A stretch of 7,253 nt of DNA. Source: Candidatus Tayloriibacteriota bacterium (GTDB taxonomy: Bacteria; Patescibacteriota; Minisyncoccia; Phycocordibacterales; PALSA-1337). The stretch lies in assembly GCA_003170325.1 (NCBI GenBank), contig PMZP01000067.1:1-7253 (forward strand), written 5' to 3'. This document shows positions 1 to 4,485 of this stretch, in pieces. Each line of letters begins with the position of its first letter. The stretch's first letter is position 1. The notes under the pieces were generated by a model. It was not told the origin of the DNA. It ran no database searches and saw only the letters and a program-made list of their open reading frames with translations. The position numbers were made by a program, and so were the translations under genes.

Positions 1-53
1 AGGAGGCGAAAAACAAGATCGAGTATCTTCACATAAAGAAAAAGGCCCTTTAA
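1..53 (+). CDS. Possible C-terminal end of a plus-strand gene (partial)
   Basis: The third plus frame is open from the window edge and reads EAKNKIEYLHIKKKAL before a TAA at 51-53. The charged, lysine-rich, helical composition looks like a natural bacterial C-terminus, and the other two plus frames read less plausibly. If real, the gene converges on the flavoprotein gene, and its stop codon lies inside the stem of the hairpin at 46-70. Only 16 codons are visible, so no family can be named, and an open frame this short can occur by chance. Confidence 0.3.
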   Translation, partial: EAKNKIEYLHIKKKAL

Positions 54-70
54 GGACAAGCCTTAAAGGC
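35..70 (-). terminator. Intrinsic terminator downstream of the flavoprotein gene
   Basis: The arms CCTTTAAGG (47-55) and CCTTAAAGG (61-69) form a perfect 9-bp stem around a 5-nt loop. One more G-C pair (45 with 70) is possible if C46 is bulged. Read on the minus strand, the stem is followed by CC, five T, C and three T, the usual U-tract pattern. On the plus strand the downstream bases are not T-rich, so it acts mainly leftwards. It lies about 118 nt beyond the flavoprotein stop, leaving an unusually long 3' untranslated segment in which I see no better terminator. Confidence 0.75.
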
Positions 71-187
71 GCTTCTTCGTGGTGATGCCTAAATAATAGC
101 AGATATTTGTCCAATTGCAAGCTGGACTTCAATGTTGTATTTCAGTAGTTCCGAAAGCCAGCCTATTGGGTCCGAATCGGCGCGAAA

Positions 188-1603
188 TCAAAATGTGGGA
201 AGTCTGGAGAGTACTGCGGCGTCTGATAATTCACTACTCGCCGAATCTCCAGCCACCCAACCGGTGGTCCAGCAGAGTTGGAGGCTGAAGCCGCCGGAGG
301 GGCGGTCGACGTTGAGGATATCGCCGACGAGGTAGAGATTCGCGATGCGCCGCGATTGCATGGTGCGGAAGTCGACTTCCTCGAGGGCGACACCGCCGGA
401 AGTGATGATGGCTTTGTCGGCGCCGAGAAGACCGGTCGGGTGGATGTGGAGATCCTTCAAGAGCTTGACCAATGCTAGGCGCTCATCGCGAGTGACGCTA
501 TTGCAGAAAGTGTCGGGATCGATATTGGACCTTTCCATAATGACCGGCACGAACGCGGCAGGAATGATGCCGGTGATAGCATTCTTGAATTTCTTCTTGT
601 CTTCTTTCTTGAAAAGATCCTGCAAGGCTACATTCAAGGTCGAATAATCGTGCTGGGGAAGAAGGTCGAGAGAGAGGACGACTTCACCATAGCGGAGGAG
701 CTCGCCGATCTCGGAACTCATGTTGAGGATGGCCGGACCGGAGAGGCCGAAGTGCGTGAAGAGGATCTTGCCATGCTTCACCGCTTGCTTACCGGAGCCG
801 CCTACGCCTAGGACTTTTTTACCATCTTGGAAAAGAGTCAGCTTGGCGTCTTTCAGCGAGACACCGGATAGGGCTTTGACCCAAGAATCGCTGACCTTGA
901 TGGGCACTAGAGCGGCAGTAAGCTTGACGATAGTGTGACCGATCTTGGCTAACCAATCGAAGCCTTGGCCGGTAGAGCCGGTTTCAGGATATGAAAGGCC
1001 GCCAGTGGCTAGAATGAAGGAGCAGGCTTTGATCACTGTGCCATTCGGGGCGTTCTTGGTGGTGTCGGCCACGTTGCTGATTGTGGCGTTGATCGCGCCG
1101 TTTTTGAGTTTGACTGCGTCGATGTGCCCGGGCCTGGTCTGAATGAAACCACTGACCTCTGCGCCGGACTTCACGGTGACGTGACCTTCTTCTAAGTATT
1201 TGGCGAGGACGTCACGGACGGAGCGGGCGGTGTCGGAGACGGGGAAGACTCGCTGGTCATTCTCGACCTTGGTCTCTAGGCCGCGCGAATGGAAGAATTC
1301 CAATGTTTCCTTGACGCTGAATTTTGCGAAAGCGGAGAAAAGGAATTTGCCGCTGTCCTTGAATTTGTCGAGAAGGACGCGATTGTCCGGTTCATCGTTG
1401 GTGAGGTTACAGCGGCCGCCGCCGGTGATGAGGAGCTTCTTGCCTACAGCTGGATTCTTTTCCAGGAGGAGTACCTTTATGGTTCGGTTTTTCTGTCGGG
1501 CTTTTTCAGCGGCTCGTCCGGCTGCCATCATTCCAGACGGCCCGCCGCCTATGACGACGACATCCCAGGACTCTTCTTGGGCGTTTTGAGCGGTCTTTTT
1601 CAT
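188..1603 (-). CDS. HI0933/YhiN-family FAD-dependent oxidoreductase
   Basis: This 471-residue flavoprotein belongs to the HI0933 family (TIGR00275, often auto-named aminoacetone oxidase family; E. coli YhiN is a relative). The physiological substrate of most members is unknown. An N-terminal Rossmann fold has GGGPSG at residues 19-24 and the ribose-binding acidic residue E48. The family signature KKLLITGGGRCNLTN follows at 55-69. Other hallmarks are ATGGLSYPETGSTGQGF (199-215), LFTHFGLSGP (281-290), and the C-terminal FAD segment with GD at 427-428 and GGFSLQ at 437-442. There is no signal peptide or membrane segment, so it is expected to be cytoplasmic. At 471 residues it is longer than the roughly 400 usual for the family; residues about 171-192 look like a variable insertion and the last 20 residues like an extra tail. 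The ATG at 1601-1603 has no recognisable Shine-Dalgarno and sits only 16 bases from the U-tract of the preceding terminator, so the message may be leaderless or made by readthrough. Family assignment is secure; the reaction is not. Confidence 0.93.
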   Translation of the reverse strand: MKKTAQNAQEESWDVVVIGGGPSGMMAAGRAAEKARQKNRTIKVLLLEKNPAVGKKLLITGGGRCNLTNDEPDNRVLLDKFKDSGKFLFSAFAKFSVKETLEFFHSRGLETKVENDQRVFPVSDTARSVRDVLAKYLEEGHVTVKSGAEVSGFIQTRPGHIDAVKLKNGAINATISNVADTTKNAPNGTVIKACSFILATGGLSYPETGSTGQGFDWLAKIGHTIVKLTAALVPIKVSDSWVKALSGVSLKDAKLTLFQDGKKVLGVGGSGKQAVKHGKILFTHFGLSGPAILNMSSEIGELLRYGEVVLSLDLLPQHDYSTLNVALQDLFKKEDKKKFKNAITGIIPAAFVPVIMERSNIDPDTFCNSVTRDERLALVKLLKDLHIHPTGLLGADKAIITSGGVALEEVDFRTMQSRRIANLYLVGDILNVDRPSGGFSLQLCWTTGWVAGDSASSELSDAAVLSRLPTF

Positions 1604-1618
1604 AGGGGCATACTAGCA

Positions 1619-1649
1619 TAAAAAAAGGCGCCAAACGGTGAGTTCGGCG
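1619..1649 (-). terminator. Intrinsic terminator of the small unknown gene at 1686-2024
   Basis: On the minus strand CGCCGAAC and GTTTGGCG form an 8-bp stem with one G-U pair (plus positions 1642-1649 and 1629-1636) around a 5-nt loop. CC and seven T (1620-1626) follow. The stop codon of the gene at 1686 lies 37 nt upstream. The U-tract ends only 16 bases before the start codon of the flavoprotein gene. On the plus strand the G-U becomes an A-C mismatch and no T-run follows, so the element is directional. Confidence 0.85.
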
Positions 1650-1685
1650 TTATTCAAACATACGGATGATCTTGGAAAGAACGGG

Positions 1686-2024
1686 TTAATTGTAGGCCAT
1701 GAATGCGGAGGGCGGCCTGACAGCGAAGACAGCCTTGATTGTGCGGAACTTGGCCGCGCGCATCCGGATATTTTGCCACGGATGGCAGGTGGTCACGACG
1801 ACCGCGAACTTCATATCACGGCGCGTACGTTTGTGCGCAAGATTCGCTTTGATCGAGGCTTGAAATCCAGAGTCCTCGATGATGATGGCTTTCTTCTTTC
1901 TGAGGAATCCCCAGGCCCTATCAAACATGAATCGCATGGCTCGCAGGAGTCGCCGCATTATATGCAACGGGATCGAGCCAGTAGATTGGAGTTCCACTAT
2001 CATCTCTTCTTTACGTTTATTCAT
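1686..2024 (-). CDS. Small basic protein of unknown function
   Basis: I do not recognise this protein. The open frame begins at an ATG at 2052-2054 (122 residues). I prefer the ATG at 2022-2024 (112 residues) because AGGA lies 8 nt before it, while the upstream ATG has no Shine-Dalgarno. The product is arginine- and lysine-rich, with a basic helical segment early on (MRRLLRAMRFMFDRAW) and a more hydrophobic core (KFAVVVTTCHPW) later. No signal peptide, membrane span or known catalytic motif is evident. It is probably transcribed alone, since a strong terminator follows its stop and another precedes it. A frame open on the opposite strand (1638-2042) covers the same DNA, but it would start inside the terminator and has no ribosome site. 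Coding strand is fairly likely; function is unknown. Confidence 0.6.
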   Translation of the reverse strand: MNKRKEEMIVELQSTGSIPLHIMRRLLRAMRFMFDRAWGFLRKKKAIIIEDSGFQASIKANLAHKRTRRDMKFAVVVTTCHPWQNIRMRAAKFRTIKAVFAVRPPSAFMAYN

Positions 2025-2036
2025 ACAGTCTTTCCT

Positions 2037-2065
2037 ATTTGATTTTGCATCCATTGTGCTGACAA
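2037..2065 (-). promoter_or_regulatory. Candidate sigma70-type promoter for the 1686-2024 gene
   Basis: On the minus strand TTGTCA (plus 2060-2065, 5 of 6 to consensus) is followed after exactly 17 bp by TCAAAT (plus 2037-2042, 4 of 6). Transcription would start near 2030, downstream of the ATG at 2054, and this would force use of the ATG at 2024. The resulting leader would be only about 6 nt and would cut into the AGGA ribosome site, which counts against this exact placement. Confidence 0.3.
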
Positions 2066-2111
2066 AGTAATTCCATGATTTAAAGTACTCCTTGGAGGCG
2101 GGTTAGTCAAT

Positions 2112-2150
2112 GGGAATGGGCCCACATCGCGGCATGCACGGCTTATTCCC
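2112..2150. repeat. Imperfect inverted repeat between MFS terminator and the unknown gene
   Basis: GGGAATGGGCC (2112-2122) and GGCTTATTCCC (2140-2150) pair over 11 positions with two G-U wobbles when read as plus-strand RNA. On the minus strand those two become A-C mismatches. The loop is 17 nt. There is no T-run, so it is not an intrinsic terminator. It lies between the MFS terminator and the promoter region of the downstream gene. Its role is unknown. Confidence 0.35.
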
Positions 2151-2156
2151 GTCGAC

Positions 2157-2185
2157 AAAAAGGCCGGAGGTTTGATTCTCCGGCC
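2157..2185 (-). terminator. Intrinsic terminator of the MFS transporter gene
   Basis: GGCCGGAG (2162-2169) and CTCCGGCC (2178-2185) form a perfect 8-bp GC-rich stem with an 8-nt loop. On the minus strand it is followed directly by five T (2157-2161). It begins 26 nt beyond the MFS stop codon, the expected position. Confidence 0.9.
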
Positions 2186-2211
2186 GGTGAAAAGTGCGAA
2201 CGTCCGAAGGC

Positions 2212-3549
2212 CTATTGCTTGAGCTCTTTCATGCTCGGCAAGAGGGGCACTAGCAGGGCAACAGCCATGAGGCCAGTGCCGCAGAGGCCGAGGACCGCTG
2301 GGCATCCGAAGTGCTTGGTGATGTAGCCGGCGATGAACGAGCTTGCCATCATGCTACCGTAGAAGAACATGAACATGAAGCCGAAGACGATGCCGATGCG
2401 TTTGTCCTCTACTACATGCATCATGACCCCTCGAAATGGCATGAAGGCCGGCATGAATCCGCAGCCGGTGAAGAACAACAGGATCGCGCCGACGTGGATG
2501 TCCCGGGTGAAGACCAACAGCACTTGGCTCAAGCCACACATCAGGCATCCGCAGACTACGAACTGCACAGGCTTTCGCGCGGAGTAGATCATGGTGATCA
2601 CCGCTCCGACGAACGATCCGATGCCGGCAGAGGCTGCCAGGAAGCTGTAGTCCTGCGGTCCGCCATGGTGAGGGCCGCTCGAGAACATCGTCTTGGCTAT
2701 GATCGTCAGGGTGACTCGGTATGAGAAGCCTAGGACAGTGATGGCGGCCGCGACGAGGATGCAGGTTCTAACAACCGGCATTCTAGCAGCATATCGCGCA
2801 TTCTCATTGAGGGAGTGCCAGACGCCCTTCCAGGGAAGTTTCTCTCCTGATCGGTGAGAGAAGTTCATCCTGCTCAATCCGAAGATGAGCACCATGAACG
2901 ACATGCCCACTATGACGAATGTCGCGGCATAACCGAACCAATGGACCATATACCCAGAGATCCCGTCCCCGACCGGCATGGCCAAGGTGTAGAGCGCGGT
3001 GAACATGATTCCACCGAGCGTTTGATTCTTCCTATTGGCCGCCTTGTCGTGCATATCCGGCAGGGCATCTTTGACGATGACGTTCCGACAGATGCCATCG
3101 AGCGCGTTGGCGAATCCGCCGATCAAAGCCAGCACGAATATGGCGATGATGATCGGGTGATGAGTGCTGACTAGCCGATGCTCGCGAAGAATAGGCTCGG
3201 CGAAGGCGTAGGCTATGTAAGCCAAGGCCACGGCTTGGAGGACGCTCACTATAGCTGTGACGGTGAGGACCTTTCGCTTGTCCGACCTATCTATATATAG
3301 ACTGGCGAACGCGCCCAAGAATGCTCCGGGGAGCACGTTCATGGCCCAGATCGTCCCCATGACCAGAGCGACTTTGTCTGCTCCGAGCAGGGCCAGCAAA
3401 AGTAGGGAAATGACCGAACCGCGTAACATGAGTCCGGTCAGCGAAACGACTTGCGTTCCGAAGTACCAGAGCATGTTTGGAAACTGCAGAATGTGACTGA
3501 TCGTACCGGCATAGACCGGCGAAGATCTGGGAACAGTTATCGAATTCAA
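2212..3549 (-). CDS. MFS transporter, MFS_3/EntS-like exporter subgroup
   Basis: This is a 445-residue inner-membrane transporter of the major facilitator superfamily. Its layout recalls MFS_3 (PF05977, EntS-type exporters): LWYFGTQVVSLTGLMLRGSVISLLL (27-51) matches the family opening. A variant of motif A, DRSDKRKV (87-94), lies between helices 2 and 3. A segment at about 147-164 (NALDGICRNVIVKDALP) followed by helices around 180-222 corresponds to the usual domain I end. About twelve hydrophobic helices can be traced: roughly 30-56, 62-85, 96-118, 132-152, 178-194, 204-224, 258-282, 302-323, 328-347, 353-373, 385-408 and 417-437. A basic cytoplasmic linker lies near 227-256. The substrate cannot be read from sequence; drugs or siderophores are typical of relatives. 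The start codon is TTG (3547-3549), supported by AAAGG 6 nt upstream. The gene has its own promoter (3610-3638) and terminator (2157-2185). Confidence 0.9.
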   Translation of the reverse strand: MNSITVPRSSPVYAGTISHILQFPNMLWYFGTQVVSLTGLMLRGSVISLLLLALLGADKVALVMGTIWAMNVLPGAFLGAFASLYIDRSDKRKVLTVTAIVSVLQAVALAYIAYAFAEPILREHRLVSTHHPIIIAIFVLALIGGFANALDGICRNVIVKDALPDMHDKAANRKNQTLGGIMFTALYTLAMPVGDGISGYMVHWFGYAATFVIVGMSFMVLIFGLSRMNFSHRSGEKLPWKGVWHSLNENARYAARMPVVRTCILVAAAITVLGFSYRVTLTIIAKTMFSSGPHHGGPQDYSFLAASAGIGSFVGAVITMIYSARKPVQFVVCGCLMCGLSQVLLVFTRDIHVGAILLFFTGCGFMPAFMPFRGVMMHVVEDKRIGIVFGFMFMFFYGSMMASSFIAGYITKHFGCPAVLGLCGTGLMAVALLVPLLPSMKELKQ

Positions 3550-3589
3550 TCGGGACCTTTCTCTTTAGGGATTGTAGTGGTTTGCTAAG

Positions 3590-3617
3590 TTGTTAAAGTA
3601 TCTAAGACAATTATAAC
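3590..3617 (+). promoter_or_regulatory. Candidate rightward promoter for the 3624-3969 transcript
   Basis: TTGTTA (3590-3595, 4 of 6 to TTGACA), a 16-bp spacer and TATAAC (3612-3617, 5 of 6 to TATAAT) would start plus-strand transcription near 3624. The -10 overlaps the -10 of the leftward MFS promoter by four bases, so the two would compete for polymerase. The call rests on hexamer matching plus the need for some promoter ahead of the plus-strand terminator at 3931-3969. Confidence 0.4.
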
Positions 3618-3638
3618 ATGTTCATGAGCAAAAATCAA
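3610..3638 (-). promoter_or_regulatory. Extended -10 sigma70 promoter of the MFS gene
   Basis: On the minus strand TTGATT (plus 3633-3638) is separated by 17 bp from a perfect TATAAT (plus 3610-3615), which is preceded by TG one base away (extended -10). The predicted start is near 3603, giving a leader of about 54 nt that contains the AAAGG site before the TTG start. The spacer contains a 12-bp near-palindrome (TGTTCATGAGCA, 3619-3630), a possible operator. This is the best promoter in the window. Confidence 0.8.
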
Positions 3639-3870
3639 GGGCAGCGTAATGGTTCAATAGTTTGCTATCACCTAATCAGTTAGGATGGCCTGCGGCGGTG
3701 AGAGGGGAAAGGTGCACCATTTCTGGGTGTGTCTTCGTATTGATGGTGTAGGAAGGATTGATCATTTACAAGGCGTTGGACAACAGGTCAGAAGAATAGT
3801 GGGTATGACAGCTTCCAGCCCGCCATACCTTTCGTTTTACGATTTCACTATTCCTTCCACCTTTTCCCAA

Positions 3871-3907
3871 CACCTTTGCTCTTTGCCACTTTTCACCCTT
3901 GCTCTTT
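3871..3907 (+). repeat. Two 14-nt direct repeats in a pyrimidine-rich tract
   Basis: CACCTTTGCTCTTT (3871-3884) and CACCCTTGCTCTTT (3894-3907) differ at one position and are spaced by a period of 23 nt. They lie in a strongly pyrimidine-rich plus strand running from about 3841 to 3925, inside the candidate RNA. Mostly unpaired in the structure proposed for that RNA, they would fall in the large internal loop. Confidence 0.6.
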
Positions 3908-3930
3908 CAACCCTCCTTCCTACATTCGCC

Positions 3931-3969
3931 AACCCGCCAGACTTCATGTCTTGCGGGTTCGATTTTTTT
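3931..3969 (+). terminator. Plus-strand intrinsic terminator with no protein gene upstream
   Basis: AACCCGC (3931-3937) pairs with GCGGGTT (3953-3959). After one C-T mismatch, AGAC (3939-3942) pairs with GTCT (3948-3951) around a 5-nt loop. Three bases later comes a run of seven T (3963-3969). On the minus strand no T-run follows, so it is rightward only. It faces the leftward terminator at 3985-4011 about 15 bp away, the arrangement of two convergent transcripts. The only plus-strand frame here (3685-3978) runs through the terminator and is not a credible gene. Confidence 0.85.
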
Positions 3970-3984
3970 GGCAATTGAGCGGAC

Positions 3985-4011
3985 AAATAAAAAACCGAGG
4001 CGAACCTCGGT
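3985..4011 (-). terminator. Intrinsic terminator of the 4031-4387 gene, UUCG loop
   Basis: On the minus strand ACCGAGG and CCTCGGT form a perfect 7-bp stem closed by the very stable TTCG tetraloop (plus 3994-4011). TTTTTATTTG follows. It begins about 20 nt beyond the stop codon at 4031-4033. Confidence 0.93.
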
Positions 4012-4030
4012 GAGTGGCGATTACTGAATC

Positions 4031-4387
4031 TTACCCGCAATTGTCTTTGAAGTCTTCGAAAGCATTAGGCGGCGAATTCTTGATGCCGGCATCGCCTGAC
4101 TGTTTCAAGAGGAACTTCAGGCTGGCTCCGTTTATCCGACAATCACTGGCATAATCGCGAATATTATCTTGAGCCGGACCTTCGATGGTGCCATTCGGCA
4201 CGAGGCTTCTCAAATCCCTGATAGGCACTTTGAGGACCTGTGCCAATTCTTGCATACCGGTTTCGGACTTCAGCCCGACTTTTGCGAGAAACTCCAGGAA
4301 GTTCATGACTCCCGGCTGATGGGCGACTCCCTCGGCGACTTGCACTACTTCGTTATGGCCATTCAATCTTCTTTGTAACAAGAACAT
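4031..4387 (-). CDS. Small protein of unknown function, divergent from the ABC permease
   Basis: I do not recognise this 118-residue protein. The frame is open upstream to a TTG at 4418-4420 (129 residues), but the ATG at 4385-4387 has AAAGGA at the ideal 6-nt spacing and lies downstream of a promoter candidate that would exclude the TTG. The product begins MFLLQRRLNGHNEVVQVAEG. It has a central helical stretch (residues about 27-60, NFLEFLAKVGLKSETGMQELAQVLKVPIRDLRSLV) in which ETGMQELAQVLKVPIRDL resembles a helix-turn-helix pattern, though weakly. It ends in a polar, proline- and aspartate-containing tail finishing DNCG. There is no signal peptide or membrane helix. The gene has its own promoter candidate, ribosome site and a strong terminator, so it is very probably a real monocistronic gene. 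DNA binding is only a suggestion. Confidence 0.75.
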   Translation of the reverse strand: MFLLQRRLNGHNEVVQVAEGVAHQPGVMNFLEFLAKVGLKSETGMQELAQVLKVPIRDLRSLVPNGTIEGPAQDNIRDYASDCRINGASLKFLLKQSGDAGIKNSPPNAFEDFKDNCG

Positions 4388-4409
4388 ATCGTTTCCTTTC
4401 TTTTCATCC

Positions 4410-4437
4410 AGTTTACTCAAGGTTCATATAAAGTCAA
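4410..4437 (-). promoter_or_regulatory. Candidate sigma70 promoter of the 4031-4387 gene
   Basis: On the minus strand TTGACT (plus 4432-4437, 5 of 6) is followed after 16 bp by TAAACT (plus 4410-4415, 4 of 6). Transcription would begin near 4403, leaving a leader of about 16 nt that holds the AAAGGA ribosome site of the ATG at 4387. Confidence 0.5.
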
Positions 4438-4451
4438 AGCCCTTTCAAAGA

Positions 4452-4460
4452 TGCTACAAT
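4452..4460 (+). promoter_or_regulatory. Candidate extended -10 promoter of the ABC permease
   Basis: TGCTACAAT (4452-4460) is an extended -10 element with 5 of 6 matches to TATAAT. No good -35 lies at the expected distance, which is tolerable for extended -10 promoters. The start would be near 4467, giving a leader of about 19 nt without a visible Shine-Dalgarno. An interrupted palindrome, ATTG-GTGCAC-G-CAAT (4459-4473), overlaps the predicted start and could be an operator. Confidence 0.45.
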
Positions 4461-4485
4461 TGGTGCACGCAATCTTCAATAATTC

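Larger units (their letters stand above)
3624..3969 (+). ncRNA. Candidate structured non-coding RNA (no known class recognised)
   Basis: No convincing protein gene occupies this stretch, yet it ends in a clear plus-strand intrinsic terminator and has a plausible promoter ahead. The plus strand shows nested complementarity. Helix A pairs TGTAGGAAGGA (3747-3757) with TCCTTCCTACA (3914-3924), 11 bp perfect plus two G-U pairs. Helix B pairs AAGGCGTTGG (3770-3779) with CCAACACCTT (3867-3876), 9 of 10. Helix C pairs 3791-3801 with 3846-3857, 11 bp with one bulge. Helix D pairs GGTATG (3802-3807) with CATACC (3824-3829). A separate small hairpin, CCTAA-TCAG-TTAGG, lies at 3671-3684. Together A to D make a rod with a large asymmetric internal loop. 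The 5' strand is purine-rich and the 3' strand pyrimidine-rich, which raises the chance of accidental pairing, and an alternative pairing (3705-3714 with 3858-3868) competes. The rod recalls 6S RNA in outline only; RNase P, tmRNA and SRP signatures were not found. Limits of the transcript are inferred. Confidence 0.45.

Noticed and set aside
1638..2042. 134-residue open frame on the plus strand opposite the small unknown gene
   Set aside because: It would start with GTG inside the terminator hairpin, has no ribosome site, and has the Asp/His/Arg-rich look of a mirror frame. The minus frame has a ribosome site and a following terminator.
3700..3720. GAGGGGAAAGGTGCACC as a possible RNase P core motif
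   Set aside because: It does not match the conserved GAGGAAAGTCC pattern, and the later universal RNase P segments are absent.
3784..3812. CAGGTCAG segment resembling the SRP RNA apical domain
   Set aside because: The GGAA-type tetraloop and the AGCAG partner strand are missing.
3953..3966. GGTTCGATT resembling the T-loop of a tRNA or tmRNA
   Set aside because: It is followed by a T-run instead of the second T-stem strand and acceptor; no D- or anticodon arm and no CCA end. It is the 3' arm of a terminator.
3685..3978. 97-residue plus-strand open frame in the MFS upstream region
   Set aside because: It runs straight through the intrinsic terminator at 3931-3969, uses many unusual codons and has no recognisable domain.
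3837..4040. 67-residue minus-strand open frame
   Set aside because: It spans the terminator at 3985-4011 and overlaps the end of the 4031 gene in another frame; no coding character.
4418..4420. TTG start for the 4031-4387 gene
   Set aside because: No ribosome site, and it lies upstream of the predicted transcription start; the ATG at 4387 has AAAGGA at good spacing.
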